DNA from: Magnetospirillum sp. 64-120
GTDB taxonomy: Bacteria; Pseudomonadota; Alphaproteobacteria; Rhodospirillales; Magnetospirillaceae
Direction: 5' to 3'
NCBI GenBank assembly: GCA_001898825.1
Contig: MKVK01000026.1
Coordinates: 27,582-91,581, forward strand
DNA: 64,000 nt
Shown here in pieces: positions 18,080-27,970 of the stretch. The position numbers and the translations under genes were made by a program. Within the stretch, counting starts at the first letter, position 1. The number at the start of each line of letters is the position of its first letter. Under the pieces are notes generated by a model. The model was not told the DNA's origin and did no database searches. It saw only the letters and a list, made by a program, of their open reading frames with translations.

Positions 18080-18144
18080 CCCCCGGACTTGATCCGGGGG
18101 GCCAGGTCAGCGGCACCATGGATTGCCGGGTCAAGCCCGGCAAT
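18080..18144. repeat. Pair of REP-like hairpins between convergent genes
   Basis: Two perfect palindromes: arms 18080-18087/18093-18100 (8 bp, loop CTTGA) and 18122-18130/18136-18144 (9 bp, loop TCAAG). Paired GC-rich palindromes around a TTGA/TCAAG loop are a common dispersed intergenic repeat in alphaproteobacteria. Between flgE (plus) and the allophanate hydrolase gene (minus) they may act as a two-way terminator. Confidence 0.65.
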
Positions 18145-18166
18145 GACGACGGGTGGTGGTCTCCCC

Positions 18167-19945
18167 TTACCCCTTCGCCAGATAGGCCCGCCAGCCGCCA
18201 AAGGCAGTGATGTCGCGCGCCCCTTTGATGGCGTGGGGCTCGCACAGGAATCCCTGGACCCAGGTGCCGTCATCCAGCTTGACGCTGCCGATTCCCAAGG
18301 GCGGCGGGATCAGGGCGACGAAACTGCCATAGCCTGCGAAATCCAGTTCGTAGATTTCCACCTCGATGCCACCCACGCCCTGGCCGTCGAAAACCAGACC
18401 GGGTTTGGCCGGCTGGGTGTCCAGCGCATAGAAGCTGTAGCCCGGAGCCGTCCGGGCCTTGCCCACCAACCGGGCGCCACGGTCCTGCAATTGGCCGTGC
18501 AGGGGCTGGCCCGACAGATGGGCGCCGACCACCGCCACCAGCGCCTTGCCGGACTGGGGTTTGACCTGGATTTCCGGGGTCTGGTCAAGCTGCCAGCTAG
18601 TGCCGCCGATGGTGGCGTCCCCCAGGCTGCGGTGCAGACGGTCGGCCAAAGCCGCCACCGCCCCGTCCTGGAAGGCGCAGCCCAGCAGCGTCACCCCGAA
18701 TGGCAGTCCGTTATCGCGGAAGCCGGCGGGAATGGCGGTGCCGCACAGATCCATCAGGTTGACGAAGTTGGTATAGGCACCCAGGTTGCTGTTCAGCCGC
18801 ACCGGATCGGCCAGCACCTCGTCGATGCGATAGGTGGTGCCGGTGGTGGGCAACAGCAGCACATCCATCGTGGTCCATTGCGCTTCGGCGGCGCGGGTCA
18901 GATCAGCCAGCTTGTAAAAGCCGTCGAAGGCCGACACCGCCGAGATATTTTCCGCCCCCAGGATGATGCCGCGCACCACCTCGTGGATCGAATCTGGCTT
19001 TTGCTTGGCGAAATCGGCGATGGCGGCCAGACGTTCGGCCACCCAGGGGCCGGAATACAAAAGCTGGGCGCATTGGGAAAACGGCGTGAAGTCGATTGCG
19101 ACCTTGGTGCCGCCCAAAGCCAGCAAGCGCTGGACCGATGCCAGATAAAGCGCCCGCGCTTGGCCGTCGCCAAAGAATTCCAACTCGTCCTTGGGCACGC
19201 CGAAGCGGAAACCCTGGGGCCAGTCGGTGGCCAAGGCGGCATCGGGGGCGGCTCGGCTGAAGCCGTCCTCGGCATCATAGGACCCAGCCACCGCCAGAAC
19301 CTGAAGCGCGTCGGCACAGGTGCCGGCGAAGATGGAAATGCAATCCAAGCTGCGGCAGGCCGGCACCAGACCGCGGTTGCTGAGCAGTCCCTTGCTGGGC
19401 TTGAGCCCGACGATGTTGTTGAAGGCGGCGGGCACCCGGCCCGACCCGGCGGTGTCGGTGCCCAAGCTGAACGACACCAGACCGGCGGCCACCGCCACCC
19501 CCGACCCCGAGGACGAACCGCCCGAGACGTGGTCGGCGGAGAAAACCGACGAACAGATGCCATAGGGTGAACGGGTGCCCACCAGACCGGTGGCGAACTG
19601 GTCCAGGTTGGTCTTGCCGACCAGGATGGCGCCCTGGGCTTCCAGCAATTCCACCACTGTGGCGGAACGCGTGGGCACATAGGCGAAATCCGGGCAGCCG
19701 GCGGTGGTGGGCATGCCGGCGACGTCAATGTTGTCCTTGACGGCGAAGGGGATGCCCCACAGCGATCCCCTGGGGGCGGCTTCCAGCTTGGCCAGGGCCG
19801 TTTCCTTGGGGACAAGGCTGATCCACACCGGACGTTCACCCCGTTCGGCGATACGGGCATAGATTTCTTCCAGCACCGCTTCGGGGGTCACGGCGCCGGT
19901 TTCATAGCCGGCCTTCAGGCTGGCGATATCAAGCGAAATCATCAT
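18167..19945 (-). CDS. atzF: Allophanate hydrolase
   Basis: 592 residues. The N-terminal ~440 residues are an amidase-signature domain with the Ser-cisSer-Lys elements: Lys in FAVKDNID (about 70), GGSSSGSG (about 142) and [12 protein letters not shown] (about 166). The C-terminal ~130 residues match the small second domain of AtzF-type allophanate hydrolases. It hydrolyses allophanate to ammonia and CO2, the last step of urea or guanidine breakdown. The start is the first of two ATGs, at 19945, with GGAGG five bases upstream, overlapping the carboxylase stop as ATGA. A start three bases later is equally readable. Last gene of the operon. Confidence 0.9.
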   Translation of the reverse strand: MMISLDIASLKAGYETGAVTPEAVLEEIYARIAERGERPVWISLVPKETALAKLEAAPRGSLWGIPFAVKDNIDVAGMPTTAGCPDFAYVPTRSATVVELLEAQGAILVGKTNLDQFATGLVGTRSPYGICSSVFSADHVSGGSSSGSGVAVAAGLVSFSLGTDTAGSGRVPAAFNNIVGLKPSKGLLSNRGLVPACRSLDCISIFAGTCADALQVLAVAGSYDAEDGFSRAAPDAALATDWPQGFRFGVPKDELEFFGDGQARALYLASVQRLLALGGTKVAIDFTPFSQCAQLLYSGPWVAERLAAIADFAKQKPDSIHEVVRGIILGAENISAVSAFDGFYKLADLTRAAEAQWTTMDVLLLPTTGTTYRIDEVLADPVRLNSNLGAYTNFVNLMDLCGTAIPAGFRDNGLPFGVTLLGCAFQDGAVAALADRLHRSLGDATIGGTSWQLDQTPEIQVKPQSGKALVAVVGAHLSGQPLHGQLQDRGARLVGKARTAPGYSFYALDTQPAKPGLVFDGQGVGGIEVEIYELDFAGYGSFVALIPPPLGIGSVKLDDGTWVQGFLCEPHAIKGARDITAFGGWRAYLAKG

Positions 19946-22900
19946 TGGGCCTCCGGGTCGATGACGGCCAGCACCTGGCCCAGGGAAACGGCACGGCCTT
20001 CGGCACAGCGCAATTCGCGGACCACGCCCGAGACCGGGGCGGTGACCGGGATTTCCATCTTCATGCTTTCGACGACGATCAAGGTGTCGCCTTCCTTGAC
20101 CGGTTGCCCGGCTTCGACGGCGATCTTCCACACGCTGCCGGGCACCGGGGCGTTGGCCGCCATGGAACCGGCCGGCACCGCATCGTCGCCGCCGTCTTCC
20201 ATGGTTTCCGGCATGTCGGCGCCATAGCCGATCTGGCCCGATGCTTCCCAGCGCGCCCGTTCCTCGTCGAAGGCCTGTTGCTGACGGGCCTTGAAGGCCG
20301 CCATGGACAGCGCATTCTCGGTCAGGAAGCGCCGGTAATCGGCCAGCTTGAAGGTGGTTTCCTCGATCTTCAGCTGCGCCTTGCCACGGGGGAAGTTTTC
20401 GCGGAATTCCAAAAGCTCGTCGGCGGAAACCGGAACGAAGCGGATCTGGTCGAAGAAGCGCAGCAGCCAGGGCTTGCCGGCCTGGAATTCAGCCGTTTGC
20501 TTATGGGTGTTCCACACCTGGCAGGTGCGGCCGACGAATTGATAACCGCCCGGCCCTTCCATGCCATAGACGCACATATAGGCGCCACCGATGCCGACGG
20601 CGTTTTCCGGCGTCCAGGTCCGGGCCGGGTTGTATTTGGTGGTGACCAGCCGATGACGCGGGTCCATGGGCGTCGCCACCGGAGCGCCCAAATAGACGTC
20701 ACCCAGGCCCAACACCAGATAAGAGGCGTCGAAGACGATGCGTTTGACGTCCTCGATGCTGTCCAAGCCGTTGATGCGACGGATGAATTCAATGTTCGAC
20801 GGGCACCACGGCGCATCGGCGCGCACCGATTGCATGTATTTGCGGATCGCCAATTGGGTGGCTTCGTCATCCCACGACAGCGGCAGATGGACGATGCGCG
20901 ACGGCACCTCGATCTGGTCGTTGTTGGGCAACGATGCTTCGGCTTGGCGCAGGCGGTCCAGCAATTCACCCAGGGGCAGAACCCGGCTGTCGTAATGGAC
21001 CTGCAAGGATCGGATACCGGGCGTCAAATCAACGATGCCGGCCAGCCTCATGGCCTGCACCGCCTGCATCAGCACATGGACGCGGAAGCGAAGCTCCAAA
21101 TCCAGCACCAGCGGCCCGTATTCCACCAACAGATACTTGTCGCCAGCCCGGCGATAGACCACGCGGGGACGTTCGCTCTGGGCGGCGATTTCCCCCACCA
21201 CGGCGTCGTTAGCACCGCAATCGGCAGGCAGCGCCAAAGCGGTTTCGTCCACCGGGGCAAAGCTTTCGATCTCTGCCAGTTGACGGGCTTCCATGCGCGC
21301 CGCCTGGGCCGGGTCCAGATGGACGAAGCGCACCCGGTCGCCGGGGCGCAACTGGCCCAGCTTCCAAAGCTCGGCGGCGACAATGGTCACCGGGCAGACG
21401 AAACCGCCCAAGCTTGGTCCATCCGGCCCCAGGATCACCGGCATGTCGCCGGTGAAGTCCACCGCGCCGATGGCATAGGCGTTGTCGTGGATGTTGCTGG
21501 GGTGCAACCCGGCCTCGCCGCCGTCGGTGCGGGCCCATTTCGGCTTGGGGCCGATCAGGCGCACACCGGTGCGGTTGGAATTGTAATGCACTTCCCAGGT
21601 GGCATCGAAGAAGATGGCGATGTCTTCGGCGGTGAAGAAATCCGGCGCCCCGTGGGGGCCGTACAGCACGCCGATCCGCCAGTCATGGCCGATTTCCGGC
21701 ATCAAGGAATCGGGCACCGCACGCAAGGGGGTGTTGGCCGGAGCTTGGCCCAGATGCAGCACGTCGCCCACCATCAAGGCGCGGCCGCCATGGCCGCCGA
21801 ACTTGCCCAAGGTGAAGGTGGATTTGGACCCCAGGTAATCGGGCACGTCGAAACCGCCCGCCACCGCCAGATAGGCCCGGCAGCCGGCACCCGACACCAC
21901 CCCCATGCGCAGCACCTGACCGGCGGCGACCGGCACCGGCACGCCGTAATTGATGCTGACGCCGTCCAGGGACGCCGCCATTTCGGCGCCCATCAGGCAG
22001 ATGGTGGTGTCAGTGTTGAAGCGCAAAGTCGGCCCCGACACCGTCAGTTCCAGCGCCGCCGCCCCGGCCGGATTGCCCAACGCATGGTTGGCCAGACGGA
22101 AGGACAGGGAATCCATGGGGCCCGATGGCGGCACGCCCACATCCCAATAGCCGACGCGGCCGGGATAATCCTGGATGGTGGTCTGCGTGCCCACCGCCAG
22201 CACTTCCACCGTCGCGGCATGGTGGACGAAGCTTTCCAGCGTGCGGGTGGTGACCGCGCCTTGAGCGAAGACCGGGGAAGTCACCAGGGCCTTCAAATAA
22301 TCCAGATTGGTTTCGATGCCGGCAACGCGGGTTTCGGCCAGGGCCTTGCGCATCTTGGCCAAGGCGTCGGCGCGGTCGGTGCCGGTGACGATGATCTTGG
22401 CGATCATCGGATCGTAAAAGGGCGAAACTTCCAGGCCGGCCTCGACCCAGGTTTCGATGCGGGCGTCCTGGGGCCAAACCACCTGGGTCAACAGGCCCGA
22501 ACTGGGGCGGAAGTCGCGGCCGGGGTCTTCGGCGTACAGGCGTACCTGGATGGAGGCGCCCCGCGCCCGTTCGGCATGGTCGGCCAAGGGCAAGGTTTCG
22601 CCCGCCGCCTGACGCACCATCCACTCCACCAGATCGATGCCGGTGACCTGTTCGGTCACACCGTGCTCCACCTGCAGGCGGGTGTTCACTTCCAGGAAAT
22701 AGAACGCACCCGAATCGGTGTCGTACAGGAACTCCACCGTGCCGGCATTGGCATAGGCAACGGCCGAGCCCAGCTTGGTAGCGGTGTCGCACAGCTTGTG
22801 GCGCAATTCGGCGGGGATGCCGGGTGCCGGGGTTTCCTCGACCACCTTCTGGTTCCGGCGCTGGGCCGAGCAATCGCGTTCGCCGAGCGCCACAACGTTG

Positions 22901-23553
22901 CCCTTGCCGTCGCCGAAAATCTGCACCTCGATATGGCGGCCGCGTTCCACGTATTTTTCCAAGAACAGCCCGGCATCCTTGAAGTTGTTGCGGGCCAGGC
23001 GTTGCACTTTCTCGAACAAAGGCTCCAGTTCTTCCGCCGAACGGCACAGCGACAGGCCGATACCGCCGCCGCCGGCGGTGCTTTTCAGCATCACCGGAAA
23101 ACCGATGCGCTTGGCCTCGGCCAGCGCATGGGCGGCGTCGTTTAACAGTCCCGAGCCGGGCGCCAGCGGCACCCCTGCCCTTTGCGCCAGATCACGCGCC
23201 GTGTGCTTCAAGCCGAAGGCCCGCATATGTTCGGGCCAAGGACCGATGAAGGCGATGCCGGATTGCGCGCAGGCTTCGGCGAAATCGGGGTTTTCCGACA
23301 GGAAGCCATAGCCGGGATGGATGGCCTGGGCGCCGCATTGCTTGGCCACCTCCAGGATCGTCTCTGCCTGCAGATAGCTTTGCGAAGCCGGCGCCGGGCC
23401 AACGCAAAAGGCTTCGTCGGCCAGGGACACGTGCAGGGAATGGCGGTCGGCTTCCGAATAGATGGCGACGCTTTTAATCCCCATCTGCCGTAGCGTGCGG
23501 ATGACCCGGCAGGCGATGGCGCCCCGGTTGGCGATCAGGACCTTGGTGAACAT
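19942..23553 (-). CDS. Urea carboxylase family protein, probably guanidine carboxylase
   Basis: 1203 residues, biotin-dependent. Domain order: biotin carboxylase with ATP-grasp (1-450; [18 protein letters not shown] near 288), carboxyltransferase halves of the AHS2 and AHS1 types (about 470-1000), and a C-terminal biotin carrier with [11 protein letters not shown] (biotinyl Lys near 1163). The family carboxylates urea or guanidine with ATP and bicarbonate. Neighbouring deiminase-type proteins and the guanidine-I riboswitch in front of the operon favour guanidine as substrate, giving carboxyguanidine. ATG at 23553 is preferred (GGAGG eight bases upstream, TGATG overlap with the previous gene). 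Urea as the true substrate cannot be excluded from sequence alone. Confidence 0.9.
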   Translation of the reverse strand: MFTKVLIANRGAIACRVIRTLRQMGIKSVAIYSEADRHSLHVSLADEAFCVGPAPASQSYLQAETILEVAKQCGAQAIHPGYGFLSENPDFAEACAQSGIAFIGPWPEHMRAFGLKHTARDLAQRAGVPLAPGSGLLNDAAHALAEAKRIGFPVMLKSTAGGGGIGLSLCRSAEELEPLFEKVQRLARNNFKDAGLFLEKYVERGRHIEVQIFGDGKGNVVALGERDCSAQRRNQKVVEETPAPGIPAELRHKLCDTATKLGSAVAYANAGTVEFLYDTDSGAFYFLEVNTRLQVEHGVTEQVTGIDLVEWMVRQAAGETLPLADHAERARGASIQVRLYAEDPGRDFRPSSGLLTQVVWPQDARIETWVEAGLEVSPFYDPMIAKIIVTGTDRADALAKMRKALAETRVAGIETNLDYLKALVTSPVFAQGAVTTRTLESFVHHAATVEVLAVGTQTTIQDYPGRVGYWDVGVPPSGPMDSLSFRLANHALGNPAGAAALELTVSGPTLRFNTDTTICLMGAEMAASLDGVSINYGVPVPVAAGQVLRMGVVSGAGCRAYLAVAGGFDVPDYLGSKSTFTLGKFGGHGGRALMVGDVLHLGQAPANTPLRAVPDSLMPEIGHDWRIGVLYGPHGAPDFFTAEDIAIFFDATWEVHYNSNRTGVRLIGPKPKWARTDGGEAGLHPSNIHDNAYAIGAVDFTGDMPVILGPDGPSLGGFVCPVTIVAAELWKLGQLRPGDRVRFVHLDPAQAARMEARQLAEIESFAPVDETALALPADCGANDAVVGEIAAQSERPRVVYRRAGDKYLLVEYGPLVLDLELRFRVHVLMQAVQAMRLAGIVDLTPGIRSLQVHYDSRVLPLGELLDRLRQAEASLPNNDQIEVPSRIVHLPLSWDDEATQLAIRKYMQSVRADAPWCPSNIEFIRRINGLDSIEDVKRIVFDASYLVLGLGDVYLGAPVATPMDPRHRLVTTKYNPARTWTPENAVGIGGAYMCVYGMEGPGGYQFVGRTCQVWNTHKQTAEFQAGKPWLLRFFDQIRFVPVSADELLEFRENFPRGKAQLKIEETTFKLADYRRFLTENALSMAAFKARQQQAFDEERARWEASGQIGYGADMPETMEDGGDDAVPAGSMAANAPVPGSVWKIAVEAGQPVKEGDTLIVVESMKMEIPVTAPVSGVVRELRCAEGRAVSLGQVLAVIDPEAQ

Positions 23554-24197
23554 CACGGCACCTCCCACACCAGCACTTCGATGGGCGTCGGGTTATAGGC
23601 GTTGCAGGGATTGTTCAGCTGCGGGCAGTTGGAAATCAGCACCAGCACATCCATCCGGGCCACCATTTCCACATATTTGCCCGGGCCCGACACCCCGTCG
23701 GCGAAGGTCAAGCCGCCTTCCGGGGTGATGGGCACGTTCATGAAGAAGTTGATGTTGTGGCTGATGTCGCGCTTGGAGAGCCCCCAATGATCATGCTCGG
23801 CCAAGGCCAGGACGTAGGAATCCCGGCAGGCATGCATGGTCTTCTTTTCCAAGGCATAGCGCACGGTGTTGGATTCGGTGGCGCAGGCGCCGCCCAAAGT
23901 GTCGTGACGGCCGACAGTGTCGGCGACAATCGTCAGCATCACATTGCCGTCCTGGCTCATCAGGTCGGCCCCCACCCCCAGATAGACATTGCCCTGGGCG
24001 CGGATGGTGTCGGTGGCCGAATAGCGTTCGTGGGGATCGCGGGCGTTATAGAACAAGGTGTCGGCGGCCTGATTGCCCTCGACATCGACGATGCGGAAGG
24101 TCTGACCTTTTTTCACCTCGTGCAGCCAGTAATCACCGGCGGGAACGATGGCGCGGTAGCTGGCCTGCGCAGCGGCCAAATTGCTTTCCTTCAACAT
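23553..24197 (-). CDS. Urea carboxylase-associated protein (DUF1989), second subunit; carboxyguanidine deiminase type
   Basis: 214 residues of the DUF1989 family, recognisable by [30 protein letters not shown] and the Cys/His-bearing motifs [12 protein letters not shown] and MHACRDSY. Pairs of such proteins beside urea/guanidine carboxylase are known to form carboxyguanidine deiminase (CgdAB), which turns carboxyguanidine into allophanate and ammonia. The stop overlaps the carboxylase start by one base and a paralogue lies 13 bp upstream, so the three are almost certainly made together. Which subunit corresponds to A or B I cannot say. Confidence 0.82.
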   Translation of the reverse strand: MLKESNLAAAQASYRAIVPAGDYWLHEVKKGQTFRIVDVEGNQAADTLFYNARDPHERYSATDTIRAQGNVYLGVGADLMSQDGNVMLTIVADTVGRHDTLGGACATESNTVRYALEKKTMHACRDSYVLALAEHDHWGLSKRDISHNINFFMNVPITPEGGLTFADGVSGPGKYVEMVARMDVLVLISNCPQLNNPCNAYNPTPIEVLVWEVP

Positions 24198-24210
24198 GAT
24201 GGTGCCCCCC

Positions 24211-24927
24211 TTAGCCGAACAGCGTGTAAAGACGGTTGTTTTCGAAACCCCGGCGGTTTTCCGGGCGGAAGTTCCGACAAAAATCGTCCTCGACCACGGG
24301 CGCGGCCTGGCTGATCTGATAGGTCACCGGTTTTTTCGGGTAATCGGGGCTGGGGTTCAGCGGATGCGGGCAGGTGTGCAACAGCACCAAAGTGTCCATC
24401 TCGAAACGCAGGGTCACGCTGGACCCTGCGGGCGAATTATTCGGGTCGAACACCATGGTGCCGTCTTCTTTGGTGGCGACCTTGGAAAACCAATTGACGT
24501 TGGCGACCAAATCGCGGCGGCCCAGGCCGTATTTGCCGCCTTCCACCAAAAAACTGTCATGGCCGTTCAGGAACCATTCGTTGCGGGCCGCCTGATAGGT
24601 CTTCACCCCCCAGCGCTTTGCCACCATGTCCTTGGTGGTGTTGCCGCACACGGTGTCGTGCCAACCGACGCTGTCTTCGGTGATGGAACAAAAGATGCGG
24701 CCCATGTCGGAATAAAGGCAGTTGCCACGCGTCAGCTTGAAGGTGTGCTGGCACTTCAAGGTGTCGGGCGCGTTATAGCGTTCCAACAGGTTGGCCGGGT
24801 TGTAGAAGGCCATGCCCACATTGGCGCCGCCTTCCACGTCGGTCAGCCGCAATTGGGTGCCGCGCCGCAGGGTGAAGGACCAGTGCTTGCCGCCCGGCAG
24901 GGTGTCTTGGTACGAAAGCTCGCTCAT
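24211..24927 (-). CDS. Urea carboxylase-associated protein (DUF1989), first subunit; carboxyguanidine deiminase type
   Basis: 238 residues, paralogous to the following gene: [44 protein letters not shown] and [12 protein letters not shown] align with the same landmarks. Together they are expected to form the heteromeric deiminase that feeds allophanate to AtzF. GGAGA lies eight bases before the ATG. Two hairpins separate it from the ABC ATPase gene, which may set its mRNA level apart from the transporter part. Confidence 0.82.
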   Translation of the reverse strand: MSELSYQDTLPGGKHWSFTLRRGTQLRLTDVEGGANVGMAFYNPANLLERYNAPDTLKCQHTFKLTRGNCLYSDMGRIFCSITEDSVGWHDTVCGNTTKDMVAKRWGVKTYQAARNEWFLNGHDSFLVEGGKYGLGRRDLVANVNWFSKVATKEDGTMVFDPNNSPAGSSVTLRFEMDTLVLLHTCPHPLNPSPDYPKKPVTYQISQAAPVVEDDFCRNFRPENRRGFENNRLYTLFG

Positions 24928-24944
24928 GCGGATTTCTCCGTCGT

Positions 24945-24993
24945 GCCGGGCCGTCCCGGCTTGGCGTGCAACCTTCGGGGTCGTCCCCGAAGG
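24945..24993 (-). other. Two intercistronic hairpins
   Basis: Between the ABC ATPase stop and the first DUF1989 gene lie two palindromes: arms 24972-24980/24985-24993 (9 bp, TCGT loop) and 24945-24950/24955-24960 (6 bp, 4-base loop). There is no T-run, so transcript processing, stability or partial attenuation is more likely than full termination. Confidence 0.5.
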
Positions 24994-25000
24994 TGTTGGT

Positions 25001-25750
25001 TTAAAGTTGGACGACCTGGGCCCGTTCGGCCTTGTCTTCCAACGGCAGGTTCAGCGTGATGGTGGCGCCATAGGCCTGGGGTTCGTCGGGATCGACGCGC
25101 ACCTTGTCGAAGGCCAAGACGCGGGTTCCCAGGCCGAAGCCTTCCTTGATGTCGTGGGTGACCATGAACACCGTCATCTTCTCGGCCCGCCACAGATCGC
25201 GCACCAGATCGTGCATCTGCGCCTTGGTGCCTGGGTCCAGGGCGCCGAAAGGTTCGTCCATCAGCAGGATGCGGGGCTTACGCACCAGGGCCTGGGCGAT
25301 GGACAGACGCTGTTGCATGCCGCCAGACAGTTCGGCCGGATATTTGGACTTGGCGTGATCCAGACCGACGGCATGGATGACGGCCGCGACCTCGTCCTGG
25401 GCCTGACGCTTGGCCTTGCCCCACAACTTGCCCCACAACGGCGCCCGGGCGAATTCCAGCCCCAGGATGACGTTTTCTTCCACCGTCAGATGGGGATAGG
25501 CGGAATAACGCTGGAACACCACGCCACGGTCGGGACCGGGTTCGGGCGACAGTTTTTCGCCATCGACGCGGATGGTGCCGCGCGTCGGCGCCTCCATGGA
25601 CAACAGCAGACGCAAAAACGTGGTCTTGCCACAGCCCGACGGTCCCACCAGGGCGCAGAACTCGCCCGACGGGATGTCCAGGTTGACCCGTTCCAGCACC
25701 ACCTGGTCGCCATATTCCATCCACAGATTATCGACGGTGACGCGGCTCAT
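25001..25750 (-). CDS. ABC transporter ATP-binding protein (NitT/TauT type, guanidine operon)
   Basis: 249 residues with a complete nucleotide-binding domain: Walker A GPSGCGKTT (about 38), Q-loop in VVFQRYSAYPHLT, signature LSGGMQQR (about 143), Walker B ILLMDEPFGALD and switch His in VTHD. ATG at 25750 overlaps the permease stop (ATGA). It powers the importer encoded with the permease and binding protein. Placement in a riboswitch-controlled guanidine operon suggests guanidine or a related compound as cargo. Confidence 0.88.
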   Translation of the reverse strand: MSRVTVDNLWMEYGDQVVLERVNLDIPSGEFCALVGPSGCGKTTFLRLLLSMEAPTRGTIRVDGEKLSPEPGPDRGVVFQRYSAYPHLTVEENVILGLEFARAPLWGKLWGKAKRQAQDEVAAVIHAVGLDHAKSKYPAELSGGMQQRLSIAQALVRKPRILLMDEPFGALDPGTKAQMHDLVRDLWRAEKMTVFMVTHDIKEGFGLGTRVLAFDKVRVDPDEPQAYGATITLNLPLEDKAERAQVVQL

Positions 25751-26568
25751 GACGCCCCCCTTTCCAGCCAGGGGCACAGGCGGCGATTGGCGTAACGCAA
25801 CGCCCAATCCATGCAAAAGGCCAAAAGCGTGATCCAGACGACGTAAGGCAAAATGACATCCATGGCCAGATAGCGCCGCACCAGGAAGATGCGGTAACCC
25901 AAACCGTCTTGGGCGGCGATGGCTTCGGCGGAGATCAGGAACAGCCAGGCCGGCCCCAAGGACAGGCGCAGGGAATCCATCAGCTTGGGCCAGACGCTGG
26001 GCAGCACCAGACGGGTGACGATCTGCCAGGTGTTGGCCCCCAGCGTCTGCGCCTTGATGACCAATTCGGATGGAATGGCTTCTACCCGCATGGCCATGTC
26101 GCGCACCAGGAACGGCGCGATGCCGATGACGATCAAGACCACCTTGGACAATTCGTCCAGACCGAAGACGATGAACAAGATGGGCAACACCGCCATGGGC
26201 GGGATCAGCGACAACACCGCGATGAACGGGCTTAAGCCCGCCCGCACATAAGGGATCAGGCCGGTGCCGATGCCCAAGACCAGACCGATCACAGTGGACA
26301 CCAACAGCCCCAGGCCCAGCCGGGTCAGGCTGGACGCGGTATCGGCCCACAGCAGCACTTGGCCGCTGCGGCTGTCGGGAACAAAAGCCAGGCGATGCAC
26401 GGTGTCGGCGATGGTGGAAAACGCCGGCAGCAGCTTGTCATTGGGATTCTCGGCCAGCCGCAGCGCCGAGAAGGTCACGTAAAGCACCAGCACCGCCAGG
26501 AAGGGGAGCGCGCCCCAGAACAGCGCGCCCCCTTTGCCGGGACGCCGGTTGATGATCCGGCGGCCCAT
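25747..26568 (-). CDS. ABC transporter permease (NitT/TauT type)
   Basis: 273 residues, about six transmembrane segments, with the permease coupling loop (EAIPSELVIKAQTLGANTWQ, about 165-184) that docks on the ATPase. Typical length for SsuC/TauC-like permeases. It starts two bases after the substrate-binding protein's stop and overlaps the ATPase start, so all three are translated together. Confidence 0.88.
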   Translation of the reverse strand: MGRRIINRRPGKGGALFWGALPFLAVLVLYVTFSALRLAENPNDKLLPAFSTIADTVHRLAFVPDSRSGQVLLWADTASSLTRLGLGLLVSTVIGLVLGIGTGLIPYVRAGLSPFIAVLSLIPPMAVLPILFIVFGLDELSKVVLIVIGIAPFLVRDMAMRVEAIPSELVIKAQTLGANTWQIVTRLVLPSVWPKLMDSLRLSLGPAWLFLISAEAIAAQDGLGYRIFLVRRYLAMDVILPYVVWITLLAFCMDWALRYANRRLCPWLERGAS

Positions 26569-26570
26569 GC

Positions 26571-27641
26571 TTACAGCTTTCCGTCGGCGGCCAGCTTCAT
26601 GAACTCGGCGTCGAAGCGCAATTTCACGTTCTTGGCGTCGCCGATGGTCTTGCCACCGGGGAAAGCGATGCCGACGGCGTCCTTGGTCTTGGCGCCCTCG
26701 CCCAACAGCCCGTGCTCGAACGAGAAGCTGCGCACCATGTCCATGGTCTTGGGCAATTGTGCCGAAGTGGTGAAGGTCACCGCGTCGGCGGGCTTATAGA
26801 ACATCTTGGTGGTCACCAGCTGCGCCTTGTAGCCGGCCAGATCGGTGCCCGAGGCCTTGGCCATGGCTTCCAGCATGCCTTGGTCGCCGGCCTCCATCTT
26901 GGCCATCATCTCGTACCAGACGCCGACCAGCGCCTTGCCCAGCTTGGGGTTGTCCTTCAGCGTCGCCGAGTTGACCACCATCAGGTCGATGATTTCTCCG
27001 GGGATCTTGGAACTGTCGAACACCTTGGTCGCGCCCTTGACGGCGGACACTTCGGCCAGCTGCGGGTTCCAGGTGACAACGGCGGTGGAATCGGCGGACG
27101 AGGTGAACACCGAGACGATGTCGGCGTCCGACGTGTTGACGACGGAAACGTCCTTTTCCTTCAGCTTGACGGTATCCAGCGCCCGGGCCAGCAGGTAATG
27201 GGACACCGACAATTCCACCAGATTGATCTTCTGGCCCTTCAAGTCGGCGACGGTCTTGCCCTTTTTCAGCACGATGCCGTCATTGCCGTTGGAGAAGTCG
27301 CCGGAAATCAGCGAGGTGCTGTCGACGCCGCCGGCGGCCGGAATGGTCAGGGCGTCCATATTGGTCATCACACAGCCGTCGAAGGCGCCAGCGGTGTATT
27401 GGTTGATGGATTCGACGTAATCGTTGATTTGGACGATCTCGACGCTGATGCCGTATTTGTCGGCCCATTTCTTCATCAAACCGGAATCGGCGGCATAGCC
27501 CCACGGCATCCAGCCGGCATAGATGGACCAGGCGACCTTGAAATCCTTCTTTTCGGCGGACAACGCCGGAGAGCAGGTGGCGGCGACCATGCCGGCGACA
27601 CCCAGGGTCAGACCCAGAACTCGTTTCAGGGAAGAACGCAT
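26571..27641 (-). CDS. ABC transporter substrate-binding protein (NitT/TauT type)
   Basis: 356 residues with a clear signal peptide: basic MRSSLKR, hydrophobic core, likely cleavage after ALSA (about residue 29). The mature part is a periplasmic binding protein of the nitrate/taurine/sulfonate class. ATG at 27641 is chosen because the signal peptide begins there; the frame is open further upstream, but that stretch is the leader with the riboswitch. First gene of the guanidine operon; the ligand is inferred to be guanidine from the regulatory RNA. Confidence 0.87.
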   Translation of the reverse strand: MRSSLKRVLGLTLGVAGMVAATCSPALSAEKKDFKVAWSIYAGWMPWGYAADSGLMKKWADKYGISVEIVQINDYVESINQYTAGAFDGCVMTNMDALTIPAAGGVDSTSLISGDFSNGNDGIVLKKGKTVADLKGQKINLVELSVSHYLLARALDTVKLKEKDVSVVNTSDADIVSVFTSSADSTAVVTWNPQLAEVSAVKGATKVFDSSKIPGEIIDLMVVNSATLKDNPKLGKALVGVWYEMMAKMEAGDQGMLEAMAKASGTDLAGYKAQLVTTKMFYKPADAVTFTTSAQLPKTMDMVRSFSFEHGLLGEGAKTKDAVGIAFPGGKTIGDAKNVKLRFDAEFMKLAADGKL

Positions 27642-27763
27642 GAAAACCCCCTCGGTTGCTTCGATCAGACTGTCTCGCACCGCAGGGACTTTTGGGGGAT
27701 TTGGGGGGCCTTCGACCGACGGGCAGAGACCGACCCCGAGCCCCCATGGGCACTCGCGGTACA

Positions 27764-27864
27764 GCTCTCCCGGGCTTTTATCCCGCCGTGGCTCCGCCCA
27801 TCCGAAGAATGGCCGGGAGTGCATCTCTCGGACCAGACACCGCAAGCGGCCGGAACCCTAGACG
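27764..27864 (-). ncRNA. Guanidine-I riboswitch (ykkC class, subtype 1)
   Basis: In the leader on the minus strand, three conserved blocks occur in the right order and spacing: CTAGGGTTCCGG (27861-27850), TCTGGTCCGAGAG (27837-27825) and CACGGCGGGATAAAAGCCC followed by GGGAGAG (27790-27765). These are the hallmark sequences of the ykkC guanidine-I aptamer. About 120 bases separate it from the first start codon. Downstream a GC-rich hairpin (about 27731-27760) could be part of the switch. It should turn on the transporter and degradation genes when guanidine is bound. Confidence 0.93.
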
Positions 27865-27882
27865 CGTTATGGCCCTTATACA

Positions 27883-27898
27883 GGCAAGCTTCGTGCCA
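27883..27898 (-). promoter_or_regulatory. Sigma-54 (RpoN) promoter for the guanidine operon
   Basis: TGGCACGAAGCTTGCC reads on the minus strand from 27898 to 27883: TGGCAC-N5-TTGC with the GG and GC dinucleotides at the exact -24/-12 spacing. Predicted transcription would start near 27871, just before the riboswitch. This suggests NtrC-type nitrogen control on top of ligand sensing. I did not find a convincing enhancer site. Confidence 0.75.
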
Positions 27899-27970
27899 GC
27901 CCCGAACCGGCAGTTTTCCGTCGCCCCGAAACGAGAGACGGCTAATTCATGGGCAACGAAGGCCCGTTTT

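Noticed and set aside
19945-23145. Open frame of about 1066 residues on the plus strand opposite the carboxylase gene
   Set aside because: High-GC shadow frame; composition is His/Gly/Gln/Arg-rich without family motifs, while the minus frame is a complete biotin carboxylase.
26571-27845. Longer form of the substrate-binding protein starting at 27845
   Set aside because: The extra 68 residues are a translation of the riboswitch leader; the signal peptide begins at 27641.
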